A DNA stretch of 64,000 nt. Source: G965226155 sp965226155 (lineage in GTDB: Bacteria > Pseudomonadota > Gammaproteobacteria > Eutrophobiales > Eutrophobiaceae). The stretch is from positions 992,001 through 1,056,000 of the forward strand of contig OZ245331.1 of the NCBI GenBank assembly GCA_965226155.1, read 5' to 3'. The position numbers and the translations under genes were made by a program. Below, piece by piece: positions 20,039 to 29,820 of the stretch; the stretch's first letter is position 1; each line of letters starts with the position of its first letter. Under the pieces are notes generated by a model. The model was not told where the DNA came from. It saw nothing but the letters and a program-made list of their open reading frames with translations, and ran no database searches.

Positions 20039-21067
20039 ATGAATGAATTTGCACTTGAATTAGAACAAACAGCGAAGGCGATGGTGGCAACGGGCAAGGG
20101 CATACTTGCTATAGATGAAAGCCATCCAACCATCGAGAAACGATTCAAGGCTATCAATGTCCAGTCGACTGAAGATAATCGACGCGCCTACCGGGACTTA
20201 TTAATAACAGCGCCAGGCAGCAATGAATTCATCAGCGGCATGATTCTATTCGATGAAACGATACGCCAGGCTAAACTAGACGGTACACCGTTTACTAAAG
20301 TGCTACTCGACCAAGGTATCATGCCTGGCATTAAAGTAGACAAGGGCGCGAAGGAACTGGCGTGCCATACTGGAGAGAAAATCACAGAAGGGCTTGATGG
20401 TTTGAGAGACAGACTCGGTGAATACCGCGAACTTGGTGCCAAGTTTGCCAAATGGCGCGCGGTCATCACCATCGGTAATTCCATTCCTAGCATTGGATGC
20501 ATTGAAGCCAATGCCCACGCACTTGCCCGTTATGTAGCACTTTGCCAAGAAGCTGGTATTGTGCCGATGGTAGAACCCGAGGTGTTAATGGACGCTGACA
20601 ACACCATAGATAAATGTTACGAGGTTACCGAACAAACATTGCAGGCGTTATTCAGGCAACTCAAGGACCAACGTGTCGTAATAGAACACACTATACTCAA
20701 GGTCAATATGGTGATATCTGGTAAATTATGCCCGGAACAAGCAGACGTCCAGGAAGTTGCAGATAAAACCGTCAAATGCCTTCGTGAGTGTGTCCCTGCT
20801 GCGTTACCAGGAATCGTGTTCCTCTCCGGTGGCCAGAGTGCTGAGCTTGCCTCAGCACATCTTAACGCCATGAATGCTGGCTACAGCGATTTACCTTGGC
20901 CACTCAGTTTTTCCTATGGCCGCGCCTTGCAAGAGCCCTGCTTAAAAGCCTGGGCTGGAAACAAAAGTAATGTAGAGTATGCCCAAAATTCGCTATTGCA
21001 TCGTGAGAAATGTAACAGCCTGGCTTGCCTAGGAAAATATTCCGAAGCAATGGAACAAGCTACTTAA
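20039..21067 (+). CDS. Fructose-bisphosphate aldolase, class I
   Basis: The 342-residue protein is a Schiff-base (class I) aldolase of the eukaryote-like family rather than the zinc class II enzyme usually found next to pgk. Motifs are AIDES at 24-28, KWR at 138-140, PEVLMD at 180-185, and the Schiff-base lysine K221 in LKVNMVISGK. The family normally reads LKPNMV, so V222 replaces a very conserved Pro; all catalytic groups are otherwise present. It cleaves or forms fructose 1,6-bisphosphate (and sedoheptulose 1,7-bisphosphate in Calvin-cycle organisms). It closes the tkt-gap-pgk cluster. Confidence 0.93.
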   Translation: MNEFALELEQTAKAMVATGKGILAIDESHPTIEKRFKAINVQSTEDNRRAYRDLLITAPGSNEFISGMILFDETIRQAKLDGTPFTKVLLDQGIMPGIKVDKGAKELACHTGEKITEGLDGLRDRLGEYRELGAKFAKWRAVITIGNSIPSIGCIEANAHALARYVALCQEAGIVPMVEPEVLMDADNTIDKCYEVTEQTLQALFRQLKDQRVVIEHTILKVNMVISGKLCPEQADVQEVADKTVKCLRECVPAALPGIVFLSGGQSAELASAHLNAMNAGYSDLPWPLSFSYGRALQEPCLKAWAGNKSNVEYAQNSLLHREKCNSLACLGKYSEAMEQAT

Positions 21068-21117
21068 TCAGCAACAGCAGTTTATAAAAAGTCGAAGGGA
21101 ATAATAACGACCGATAG

Positions 21118-21306
21118 TTATTGATCATCTATCGCTTGAATTGCTTCAGCCTGCTGTTTCGCTGCATCCTGAAGCAAGCCCTCTACTTGTTCAGCCTGAG
21201 AGATAGTATCAGTTTGTTCTTGCCAGACATGATCACCCGTAGTTGGCGTCTCATCCGCACAAGCTGTAACGATAATTAACAGAAAACTCAATAGAAATAC
21301 TTTCAT
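21118..21306 (-). CDS. Small lipoprotein, unknown function
   Basis: The 62-residue protein has a short lipoprotein signal peptide with lipobox IVTAC, cleaved before a Cys at about residue 16. The rest is an acidic, Gln- and Ala-rich stretch (QAEQVEGLLQDAAKQQAEAIQAIDDQ) that should form an amphipathic helix. I do not recognise a family. Its ATG overlaps the stop of the next gene upstream by four bases (ATGA), so it is very likely co-translated with it and with purC. Confidence 0.75.
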   Translation of the reverse strand: MKVFLLSFLLIIVTACADETPTTGDHVWQEQTDTISQAEQVEGLLQDAAKQQAEAIQAIDDQ

Positions 21307-21863
21307 TTTTTCATCTCCACCGGGACGGTTTTATTCGGACAAGTATTGGTTACATAATTAATCTTTCTAGTATAGGTATATATACCAAGATCCGTTAGTT
21401 GGTTATTTTCTATTTTTACTGGTTCCTCATATACCGTGCCTTTATCGATTCCCTTTTCTCTTGTAATTTTGGCATCTATGACTTTTTTGCCCATCATATC
21501 AAGCGTACAAACAAGAGTTGCCTCTTTCTCGAATGCCTTATTCAATTGAACCCGCACTTCTCTGAAATAAACAAAATTGCCCCGCACAAAACGACGAATG
21601 ACATCATCTGATGACAGTTGCTTGACTTCAGATTTTACCAACTCTGCACCATATTTATATTCACCCACTAGCTTGATCTCGGTAATGCCACAAATCTTTG
21701 AAATCTGATATGACACTACCGGTTCACTGAACAGCTCCTCGCTGCTGCAAGCCTTATTAATTGTCGGGGGTAACGGAGGGATCCACTCTTCTTCTACATA
21801 TTCCTGCGCATAGCTTATTTGATTTGTTAAAATAAGGATCGCAATGATGGCCCATTTCATCAT
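21303..21863 (-). CDS. Secreted protein of unknown function
   Basis: The 186-residue protein starts with a Sec signal peptide (MMKWAIIAILILTNQISYA, cleavage after A19 or nearby) and continues as a soluble beta-rich domain with four Cys residues (in NKACSSEE, SKICGI, LVCTLD and NTCPNK), probably two disulfides in the periplasm. I do not recognise a family. ATGA overlaps link it to purC before it and to the small lipoprotein after it. The coupling to a purine gene does not reveal its job. Confidence 0.75.
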   Translation of the reverse strand: MMKWAIIAILILTNQISYAQEYVEEEWIPPLPPTINKACSSEELFSEPVVSYQISKICGITEIKLVGEYKYGAELVKSEVKQLSSDDVIRRFVRGNFVYFREVRVQLNKAFEKEATLVCTLDMMGKKVIDAKITREKGIDKGTVYEEPVKIENNQLTDLGIYTYTRKINYVTNTCPNKTVPVEMKK

Positions 21864-22762
21864 GACAATAGAATATCTCTGGCTTCCTTGTACTTCTGCG
21901 CAGTGTTGTTGATAACCTCCTCAGGCAGAAGAGGTCCAGGATCGGTCTTATTCCAGTCTAGTGTTTCTAGGTAATCACGGACATATTGTTTATCAAAGCT
22001 GGGTGGGCTGGTCCCTATCTGATAGGAATTGGCAGGCCAGAATCTTGATGAATCTGGCGTAATCACTTCGTCAATCAAATACAAAACATTGTCATTGTCG
22101 ACACCGAATTCAAATTTGGTATCAGCGATAATAATCCCTCGTTTTTTAGCATAATTGGCCGCCTCTGAATAAATCTCGATACTCAAATCCCTAACCCTGT
22201 CAGCCATTTCCTTTCCAATTAGATCAACTGTGCGTTCATAATCTATATTCTCATCGTGTTCACCGATTTCAGCCTTAGTTGAGGGTGTAAAAATAGGTTC
22301 TGCAAGTTGCTGCGCTTGTTGCATACCTGTAGGAAGCTGAATACCACACAGTGTTCCTGTTTTCTGGTAATCCTTCCAGCCAGAACCGATTATGTAACCC
22401 CTAACAATAGCTTCAACAGGCAAGGGTTTCAGTTTTTTGACTATGATGCCACGCTCTTCAAATGGACGACGCTCGTCGTCATCCGGCAATATATCTTTCA
22501 ATTTGATATTGCTGAGATGATTTGGCACCAATCTGCTAAATCGGTTGAGCCAGAAATCAGAAACAACCGTAAGCACAGCACCTTTTTCTGGAATTGGATC
22601 AGGTAGTATGACATCGAATGCCGAAATACGGTCCGTGGTCACGATTAACATATATTGATCATCAACATGGTACAAATCCCGTACCTTGCCCTTGTTTATC
22701 AAGGATAAACTCTTAACCTCTGAGCTGAATAAGCCTGACTGGGGAGCATTCATTTCCGACAT
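21860..22762 (-). CDS. purC: Phosphoribosylaminoimidazole-succinocarboxamide synthase
   Basis: It joins CAIR and aspartate with ATP in purine synthesis. The 300-residue protein belongs to the longer SAICAR synthetase type, with GKVRDLYHVDD near the N-terminus, VTTDRISAFDV, EAIVRGYIIGSGWKDY and DTKFEFGVD. I chose ATG 22762 over an upstream TTG; an in-frame ATG three codons further on is also possible. The stop overlaps the start of the secreted-protein gene (ATGA). Other purine genes in the window (purD, purH) are in a separate cluster. Confidence 0.95.
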   Translation of the reverse strand: MSEMNAPQSGLFSSEVKSLSLINKGKVRDLYHVDDQYMLIVTTDRISAFDVILPDPIPEKGAVLTVVSDFWLNRFSRLVPNHLSNIKLKDILPDDDERRPFEERGIIVKKLKPLPVEAIVRGYIIGSGWKDYQKTGTLCGIQLPTGMQQAQQLAEPIFTPSTKAEIGEHDENIDYERTVDLIGKEMADRVRDLSIEIYSEAANYAKKRGIIIADTKFEFGVDNDNVLYLIDEVITPDSSRFWPANSYQIGTSPPSFDKQYVRDYLETLDWNKTDPGPLLPEEVINNTAQKYKEARDILLS

Positions 22763-22913
22763 ATTTCTCAATTGTTTGTTTTCCTTGTATCGTTACTAAG
22801 ACAAATATATATGGACGTAAATTTTTACTTTTATCCATGAATAGTCTGGTGTAAAGTTTTATCACGTTCATTACTAATTACTAAACATATACCATCAACA
22901 GTTGGGTTCGCCT

Positions 22914-23699
22914 ATGGACAAGATACGATTACATGGCTTTAACAACCTAACTAAAACCCTAAGTTTCAATATCTACGATGTATGTTATGCCTTTTCTAAT
23001 ACGCAGATCAGAGAATACATGGATTATATAGATGAGGTCTACAATGCCGAACGATTGACCAATATTCTGCAGAACGTTTCCAATATCATCGGCGCAAACA
23101 TACTCAATGTCGCCAAAGCCGATTACGAACCCCTGGGGGCCAGTGTCACCATGTTGATCTCAGAAGAGATGAAACCGCTTGAAGGCGTTACTAACAGCGA
23201 GACCCCGGGACCAAATCCAGAAGCCGTCGTTGCGCATCTGGACAAGAGCCATATTACAGTACATACCTACCCTGAAAGTCACCCAGATTTTGGTATTAGT
23301 ACGTTTCGTGCTGACATTGATGTTAGTACATGCGGCAAAATATCACCACTGAAAGCCCTGAATTTTCTCATACACAGTTTCGAATCAGATATAGTCACCA
23401 TTGATTATCGCATTCGAGGTTTCACACGTGATATATCTGGCGACAAGCATTTTATCGACCATGAAATAACTTCCATCCAGAGCTATATTGCTGATGACAC
23501 CCAGGACCGCTACCAGATGGTAGATGTTAACATTTACCAGGAAAATATCTTCCACACCAAGATGCTACTCAAGGAATTCAAGCTAAATAACTACTTGTTC
23601 CAAGTGGATGCTGATGAGCTTGAATTAGAACAGCGGTTATCAATCGAAGAACGTCTTAAACAAGAAATGGATGAGATTTTCTACGGCAGAAATATATAG
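22914..23699 (+). CDS. speD: S-adenosylmethionine decarboxylase proenzyme
   Basis: It makes decarboxylated SAM for spermidine synthesis. The 261-residue protein is the long, E. coli-type SpeD, which self-cleaves at a Ser to create its pyruvoyl group. The cleavage site is the Ser in DKSHITVHTYPE, and the catalytic Cys is in DVSTCGKISPL. ATG 22914 fits the family start MDKIRLHGFNNLTK. No spermidine synthase gene is next to it. It is divergent from purC and convergent with glnS. Confidence 0.95.
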   Translation: MDKIRLHGFNNLTKTLSFNIYDVCYAFSNTQIREYMDYIDEVYNAERLTNILQNVSNIIGANILNVAKADYEPLGASVTMLISEEMKPLEGVTNSETPGPNPEAVVAHLDKSHITVHTYPESHPDFGISTFRADIDVSTCGKISPLKALNFLIHSFESDIVTIDYRIRGFTRDISGDKHFIDHEITSIQSYIADDTQDRYQMVDVNIYQENIFHTKMLLKEFKLNNYLFQVDADELELEQRLSIEERLKQEMDEIFYGRNI

Positions 23700-23734
23700 C
23701 AGCCTGCGTCATTAGGTTTTTTTATAAATTAGTT

Positions 23735-25417
23735 TCACGGTGTTTTCACTCTGGCTTTATTCCAACTGTCTTTCAGTGTGACTATCCTGTTAAAAACCGG
23801 ATTATCAGGACGATGCTCAAGCTTGTCTGCACAGAAATATCCTAACCTCTCAAATTGAAAATGATCTCCTGGACTGCAACCTGCTAGGCTAGGTTCAACA
23901 AAAGAATCTTTAAGGATTTCAATTGACTCTGGGTTGAGGGTCTTTTCCCAGTCAGGTTCACTTTCAGGATTCGGTACTGTAAACAAGCGATCATACAACC
24001 GGAACTCTGCGTTGATCGCCCTCGAAGACACCCAATGCAAAGTTCCCTTCACCTTTCTGCCATCGGTTGCATTTCCTCCCCGTGTTTCAGGATCATAGCT
24101 GCAACGCAATTCGACTATCTCCCCTTGTTCGTTTTTAATTACCTCTTTGCAAGTAATAAAATAAGCATAACGCAACCGTACTTCTTTACCAGGAGACAAC
24201 CTGAAAAACTTTTTAGGTGCATCTTCCTTAAAATCATCACGCTCTATGTAGATAACCCGGCTGAATGGTATTTTTCTGCTACCTTGCTCCGGTTTTTGCG
24301 GATGGTTTAGTGCCTCGAGTTGCTCCTCACCTGTCTCTGGGTAATTCTCAATCACTACCCGCAGTGGTCTTAAAACTACCATGTCTCGCTTTGCCCTGTC
24401 ACCGAGGTCATCCCGCAACGCATTTTCCAACACAGCCATATCGATATGCGTGTCATTTTTGGTGACTCCAACAACTTCACAAAAATTTCTGATCGACTCG
24501 GGTGTAAACCCTCTGCGTCGCAGACCTGAAATTGTTGGCAGCCTGGGATCATCCCAACCATCTACCAGCCCTTCATTTACCAACTCAATTAACTTGCGCT
24601 TACTGAGTACAGTGTAATCAAGGGTCAATCTTGCAAATTCATATTGGTGGGGACGCGAAGGCGTATCAAGATTATCAAGCACCCAGTCATACAACGGTCT
24701 GTGATCCTCAAACTCCAGTGTACAAATCGAGTGCGTAATCATCTCGATGGCATCAGACAAACAATGGGTATAATCATACATGGGATAAATCTTCCACTTG
24801 TCATCTGTCCGGTGATGGATAGCATTTCTGATACGGTAGATAACAGGATCACGCATGTTGATGTTTGCAGAAGCCATATCGATTTTCAAGCGCAGGACAT
24901 ATTTTCCTTCTTCATATTCACCATCTTTCATACCTTTGAACAAATCCAGGTTTTCATTGATCGGCCGGTTTCGAAATGGACTGTTTTTGCCTGTGTCTGT
25001 TAAGGTGCCCCTGTATTCCCTGATTTGATCGGCATTTAGTTCGTCAACAAATGCCTTTCCTTGTTTTATTAGATCTACTGCGTAGTCATAGAGTTGGTCA
25101 AAATAGTCAGATGCGAAATAAAGTCTGTCTTGCCAGTCATACCCCAACCACTGAATATCCTGCTTAATCGATTCGACAAATTCCACTTCCTCCTTTTCTG
25201 GATTAGTATCATCAAACCTAAGATTACATTTGCCTTGATATTCAAGTGACAGTCCAAAATTTAGACAAATGGATTTAGCATGTCCTATATGTAAAAAACC
25301 ATTAGGTTCAGGAGGAAATCTGGTATGAACACGACCACCAGTTGTGTCATCTTTCAAATCATTATCAATAATGCGTTTGATAAAATTTGGCGACGTTTGC
25401 AAATTCGATTCTGTCAT
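23735..25417 (-). CDS. glnS: Glutaminyl-tRNA synthetase
   Basis: This class I aminoacyl-tRNA synthetase charges tRNA-Gln. The 560-residue protein has the HIGH motif in LHIGHAKSICLNFG, the KMSKS-equivalent VLSKRKL, and the C-terminal beta-barrel anticodon domains, with normal length (about 555). Its presence means Gln-tRNA is made directly, as is typical of gammaproteobacteria. It begins 10 bases after the ubiI stop on the same strand. Confidence 0.97.
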   Translation of the reverse strand: MTESNLQTSPNFIKRIIDNDLKDDTTGGRVHTRFPPEPNGFLHIGHAKSICLNFGLSLEYQGKCNLRFDDTNPEKEEVEFVESIKQDIQWLGYDWQDRLYFASDYFDQLYDYAVDLIKQGKAFVDELNADQIREYRGTLTDTGKNSPFRNRPINENLDLFKGMKDGEYEEGKYVLRLKIDMASANINMRDPVIYRIRNAIHHRTDDKWKIYPMYDYTHCLSDAIEMITHSICTLEFEDHRPLYDWVLDNLDTPSRPHQYEFARLTLDYTVLSKRKLIELVNEGLVDGWDDPRLPTISGLRRRGFTPESIRNFCEVVGVTKNDTHIDMAVLENALRDDLGDRAKRDMVVLRPLRVVIENYPETGEEQLEALNHPQKPEQGSRKIPFSRVIYIERDDFKEDAPKKFFRLSPGKEVRLRYAYFITCKEVIKNEQGEIVELRCSYDPETRGGNATDGRKVKGTLHWVSSRAINAEFRLYDRLFTVPNPESEPDWEKTLNPESIEILKDSFVEPSLAGCSPGDHFQFERLGYFCADKLEHRPDNPVFNRIVTLKDSWNKARVKTP

Positions 25418-25427
25418 CGGCCACTCA

Positions 25428-26651
25428 TCAAATAATAGATTGCCTTACAATATTCGGAATATCACCTTCTACTCCCATGGCTCGGAGCATAATCTGACGT
25501 TTCAAATAAGGCAGTGCATTGGCAGTACTTAAAGCAAATCCGCGAAGATTTCTGACTACATCACCTTGGTTCTCGAACACGTATTTAAATCCTTCAAGGA
25601 TCATCATGATTTGGTAGTTTTCCCCTTTGCGCCAGCGCTCATATCGACGTAATACCGAACGTGAAGCTATATCTCTTCTTTTATTGCGGGCATCCACAAT
25701 GACTTCCGACAGACTGGCAGCATCGAGTATACCCAGATTAGCACCTAGGCCAGCGAGTGGATGGACATTGTGGGCAGCATCACCGATCAATGCGAAACGA
25801 TCACTGCAATAACATTGCGCCTGTGCCCTAGTTAATGGAAAGTATGACCTGGGCCCGCTTTCCTTTACTTCGCCAAGTTGATTCTCAAACGCTGATTGTA
25901 GTTCTGAATTAAATTCATCAATTGTCATACTCGTCAATTCAAGTGCGTGCTCAGGATTTGTAGACCAAACAATTGACGAGGTATATGGATCTGCCATGGG
26001 CAGGAATGCCAGTGGGCCATTATCGAGAAACCGTTGCCTGGCAATTTCTCCGTGAGGCTGTGCCGTTTTTACGATACAGGTTACAGCCTGTTGATGATAG
26101 TCGTGTACCGTGTACTCTATTCCGGCCACTTGCCTCGCTGTCGAATTTGCACCATCTGCTCCAACCAACAATCGTGCTGTCAACTGGCTACCATCAGTCA
26201 ATTGCACATTTGCATAATTATTATCAGCGATATATGACGATATCGTACAACCCTGCACTATTGATACCCCGGCTAGTCCATCTATTGAGTTTCTCAGCAG
26301 CTCCTGTATCAGTGATTGTGCAACAATGTATCCCATAACTGGCTGACATATGTCTGCACTATTAAAATGGATTTCCCCTTTACTATTCTTGTCCCAGACG
26401 TACATTTCCTTGAAATGGCCAATTTTATCTTTAGGCAACATCTGCCAAATACCGATAGCAGTTAAGATCTGAGCGGTTGCTACTGAAAGTGCGAGCACCC
26501 TGGGATCCGTCGTATTTTTATTATCTTTTTTGGCGTCTTTTTGCAATTCAACCACGGTACAAGTGATGCCATTCCGACATAACAATGCGGCCAAGGTAAG
26601 CCCGACAAATCCACCACCGATGATGATCACGTCGGAATTGGTCGTGGTCAT
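25428..26651 (-). CDS. ubiI: Ubiquinone biosynthesis FAD monooxygenase, UbiI/VisC type
   Basis: This flavoprotein hydroxylase is of the UbiH/COQ6 family. It has 407 residues, the FAD-binding GGGFVGLTLAALL near the N-terminus, the middle DG motif VGADGANS, and the C-terminal FAD motif LIGDAAHNVHPLAG. In pepP-ubiH-visC clusters the second hydroxylase gene is UbiI, which acts at C5 of the quinone ring. Family members with different ring positions are close in sequence, so the exact position is inferred from gene order. Four bases separate it from ubiH. Confidence 0.88.
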   Translation of the reverse strand: MTTTNSDVIIIGGGFVGLTLAALLCRNGITCTVVELQKDAKKDNKNTTDPRVLALSVATAQILTAIGIWQMLPKDKIGHFKEMYVWDKNSKGEIHFNSADICQPVMGYIVAQSLIQELLRNSIDGLAGVSIVQGCTISSYIADNNYANVQLTDGSQLTARLLVGADGANSTARQVAGIEYTVHDYHQQAVTCIVKTAQPHGEIARQRFLDNGPLAFLPMADPYTSSIVWSTNPEHALELTSMTIDEFNSELQSAFENQLGEVKESGPRSYFPLTRAQAQCYCSDRFALIGDAAHNVHPLAGLGANLGILDAASLSEVIVDARNKRRDIASRSVLRRYERWRKGENYQIMMILEGFKYVFENQGDVVRNLRGFALSTANALPYLKRQIMLRAMGVEGDIPNIVRQSII

Positions 26652-26655
26652 AGTG

Positions 26656-27876
26656 CTATAGACTCAATCCGCGTACATTTCTGGGCTGTCGACCATGGAT
26701 TCCGACTGCTTGTAGAGTGAACGACTCTTTCCGGCCAGGAATGATATCTATTAGCAACATAGCTAGATTTCGAGTAATGACTTTTACAGGATGATTATTA
26801 TAAAAGAGCTGCGCGGTTCGATCGGTGAATTTCATGACCCGTTGCTGGTCATCTTTCCTCGCCTCAACATACGCACTCAAAATTGAATTGCTTCCTAAGT
26901 CCTCACCGGACTTGACTCCATCAAGCAGCGTTTCTACAAGTGCTGCCGCATCACGTAGTGCCAGGTTAAACCCCTGGGCACCATTCGGATGGAGGGTATG
27001 CGCCGAGTTACCTAGTAACACAACACGTTCTGAAAATTGCTTGTCTACTTTAAGCTGCACGATAGGATAAGTTTTACTCTGTCCTGCCTTGAGTAGATGT
27101 CCCAATCGTCTACCGAACTGTTTTTCGAGTACTTGTAAATATTCAATTTCTGACAAATTAGAAAATTTCTGTTTTTGTGAAGTGGGAACCGTAAATACAG
27201 AAACACTCTGTTTATCTGAAAGTGGGAGAAATGCAATCGGCCCGCTTGCTGTGAAACGCTCATATGCGGTGTTGTCATGGTTTTTTTCTGTACAAATATT
27301 GGTAACTATCGCCGTTTGTTTATAATCCTTAATTGTTGCCGTGATTCCTGCCTGGCCACGCAGTGATGAATGGGTTCCATCAGCAACAACCAGTAATCTA
27401 CAACGTATTGAAACCAGTTTGTCTGCTATCGTTACATCGATTATCACCCCGCAGTCTGAATTAACAATTTCTGTCACCGTTGCTGGGCATAACATATCAA
27501 TATTTTCAGCAGTGTTAATGCTCTGCATTAGCGCTCCACCCAAGGCTCTTGCTGTCACAATATATCCCAAGGCACTAAGGTTCAGATTTGACGCATGCAG
27601 CCTTGTAAAACCAAAATGTCCCTGATCACTAACATGGACGTGTTTTACTGGGACAGGCTTGCTCTGTAACTGCGGCCAGACCGAAATTGATTGTAAGATT
27701 CGTTGTGAGGATAGAGACAATGCCAGGCCACGTTCATCATAACTTGGCTGGTCGCTCGATTTTACTGGGACAGCCTCAATAATGGCGATACGAACCGGCT
27801 GATTCGCAAGACAGCAGGCAAGACTTGCACCCACCATCCCTCCACCAACGATTACAACATCATATTCTTCATTCAT
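26656..27876 (-). CDS. ubiH: 2-octaprenyl-6-methoxyphenol hydroxylase
   Basis: This FAD-dependent ring hydroxylase of ubiquinone synthesis has 406 residues. It shows IVGGGMVGASLA at the N-terminus, VVADGTHSSLR in the middle, and LLGNSAHTLHPNGAQGFNLALRD near the C-terminus; the GN-x-A-x-TLHP form is typical of UbiH. It lies between pepP and ubiI on the same strand, the classic order. About 166 bases without a recognised feature separate it from pepP. Confidence 0.93.
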   Translation of the reverse strand: MNEEYDVVIVGGGMVGASLACCLANQPVRIAIIEAVPVKSSDQPSYDERGLALSLSSQRILQSISVWPQLQSKPVPVKHVHVSDQGHFGFTRLHASNLNLSALGYIVTARALGGALMQSINTAENIDMLCPATVTEIVNSDCGVIIDVTIADKLVSIRCRLLVVADGTHSSLRGQAGITATIKDYKQTAIVTNICTEKNHDNTAYERFTASGPIAFLPLSDKQSVSVFTVPTSQKQKFSNLSEIEYLQVLEKQFGRRLGHLLKAGQSKTYPIVQLKVDKQFSERVVLLGNSAHTLHPNGAQGFNLALRDAAALVETLLDGVKSGEDLGSNSILSAYVEARKDDQQRVMKFTDRTAQLFYNNHPVKVITRNLAMLLIDIIPGRKESFTLQAVGIHGRQPRNVRGLSL

Positions 27877-28042
27877 TTGAATAACTATTAGTGCATATTG
27901 CCATTAGTCGCGATGACTATAAGAAATGGAATAGTTTTATTATTGTTCAACGATAAGATGCTTTTTTAATCTATAACAATAGACTTAATTCATCTCTTTG
28001 TGCCAATTAAACCAATGTAGATTAAAAGAGAGTTAATGCTAC

Positions 28043-29350
28043 TTAATTCATTGCCATTATGTTTTCTATCTCGTCGATGGTTTTCGGGGCATCTCTCGTC
28101 AACAGTTCATGGCCATCTTTAGTAACCAACACATCATCCTCGATTCTCACACCAATATTCCACCATTTTTTAGCCAAGCCGCTATGTGGCTTCATATACA
28201 ATCCTGGCTCGATAGTCGTTACCATGCCTGGTTCCAGCACCCGCCATTCTCCATCAAGTTTGTAATCTCCAACATCATGAACATCCAAACCTAGCCAATG
28301 TCCTGTCCTGTGCATAAAATATTTTTTGTAGGTCTGCTTCTTTATTAGGTCGGGTACATTGCCTTTTAATATCCCAAGAGATACCAAGCCTTCTGTGAGA
28401 ACGGCTGTGGCAGCTTCATGGGGTTGATTCCAATGATTACCCGGATTCACTGCATCGATGGCAGCAAGGTTAGCGCTCAAAACAACTTCGTATATCTGCC
28501 GTTGTTCTTCACTGTACTTACCATTCACTGGAAAGGTACGGGAGATATCACTTGCATAGTTTTCATACTCCGCCCCAGCATCTATCAACAACATCTCCCC
28601 ATCAACTAATTCAGACGAATTTTCAACATAGTGCAAAATGCAACTATTTTCACCACCACCAACGATAGAGGTATAGGCGGGGCTTCTGGCGCCAAGATGC
28701 ATGAATTCGTGAAGTAGTTCAGCTTCAATCTGATATTCCATCATCCCCGGGCTACATATGCGCATGGCACGTTTATGTGCACTAGCTGCGATTTTCGCAG
28801 CCTTTCGCATCAGCTTGATTTCCGCAGTACTTTTGAACAACCTCATTTCTGGCAGCAGATGATCCAGCGAAACAAATTCATCGGGTGCGTTGAAACCAGT
28901 ACGTACTCGTTTACGGACCTGATTGACCCAGCTTAATACACGCTGATCAAATACAGGATCATTCCCTATGGTGTAATAGATACGTTCTCGGTCTTCCAAA
29001 AGACCTGGCAAGATGTCATCCAGATCGCCTATAGGAAACGCATCATCCGCCTCGTGAATCTTACACACTCCTTCAAGGCCCGCCCTGCGTCCATTCCATG
29101 TTTCCATTTTTTCATCACGTTCACGACAAAACATCACAAACTCACCATGACTACGATCCGGTATCAACAAGGCAACGGACTCAGGCTCAGAAAATCCCGT
29201 AAGATAGTAAAAATCGCTGTCTGGTCGAAAGGGGTACTCCGCATCGCGATTACGAATATGAACTGACGCGGTCGGGATGATCGCGATGCTTTCGTTTCCC
29301 ATCAAATCCATCAACCGCTTGCGTCGTCGGGAAAATTCTCGTTTATTCAC
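28043..29350 (-). CDS. pepP: Xaa-Pro aminopeptidase
   Basis: This metal-dependent peptidase removes N-terminal residues preceding proline. The 435-residue protein has the AMP_N domain followed by a pita-bread M24 domain with metal ligands in LIDAGAEYENYASDISR (two Asp), HRTGHWLGLDVHD, a conserved Glu in TTIEPGLY, and GVRIEDD. It starts at ATG 29350 and is the head of the pepP-ubiH-ubiI group. The UPF0149 gene often found before pepP is missing. Confidence 0.96.
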   Translation of the reverse strand: MNKREFSRRRKRLMDLMGNESIAIIPTASVHIRNRDAEYPFRPDSDFYYLTGFSEPESVALLIPDRSHGEFVMFCRERDEKMETWNGRRAGLEGVCKIHEADDAFPIGDLDDILPGLLEDRERIYYTIGNDPVFDQRVLSWVNQVRKRVRTGFNAPDEFVSLDHLLPEMRLFKSTAEIKLMRKAAKIAASAHKRAMRICSPGMMEYQIEAELLHEFMHLGARSPAYTSIVGGGENSCILHYVENSSELVDGEMLLIDAGAEYENYASDISRTFPVNGKYSEEQRQIYEVVLSANLAAIDAVNPGNHWNQPHEAATAVLTEGLVSLGILKGNVPDLIKKQTYKKYFMHRTGHWLGLDVHDVGDYKLDGEWRVLEPGMVTTIEPGLYMKPHSGLAKKWWNIGVRIEDDVLVTKDGHELLTRDAPKTIDEIENIMAMN

Positions 29351-29732
29351 TATCTTATAATCTCCGCATTTCCATCATGAACATCAAAAAATTGTGACCT
29401 TTCATATGTAAAATTCGCTCCAAGATGGGCATCATTCTAACAGTTAAAAACACCGCTTGTTCTGTTGCTTCATCGCTGTCTTGTCAGACTCCTTTATGGC
29501 AACCCCTGCTGAATTTCTAAATGAGGGAGATTTTAATCATTAACACGGAAACAGGCACAAAAAAATCCCCAAAAGTCTCCGATACAGGTGTCCTCCAACC
29601 ACTAAAACAAAAAATCACTTAACCCATTATATTCCAACATTAAATATTCCTAATTGGGGAATCAAGATTGGTATTTTGCAGAGCAATATCATCTAGTTTC
29701 AAGCACGAAATGTAAATCCCTACCTTCACCTG
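29351..29732. other. Intergenic region between pepP and the zapA group
   Basis: This stretch between divergent genes has no ORF with a good start. It is the place where many gammaproteobacteria carry a UPF0149 (YgfB) gene. I translated parts of it in several frames and saw no clear remnant of one. The only regulatory signal I can support is the promoter at 29733. Confidence 0.5.
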
Positions 29733-29761
29733 TTGACCGTTTTATGGCTCCACACTATATT
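29733..29761 (+). promoter_or_regulatory. Sigma-70 promoter of the zapA group
   Basis: TTGACC and TATATT with a 17-base spacer match the sigma-70 consensus closely. The promoter lies about 60 bases upstream of the coiled-coil gene and points towards it, zapA and the 6S RNA. Confidence 0.65.
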
Positions 29762-29820
29762 GACTACCTTATATGGCACACAAACTTGTACCATCCAACA
29801 ATTTAATGATCGGCTGACTT

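Noticed and set aside
29425..29520. 31-codon ORF between pepP and the zapA group
   Set aside because: It has no Shine-Dalgarno, no recognisable feature and poor composition; it is probably chance.
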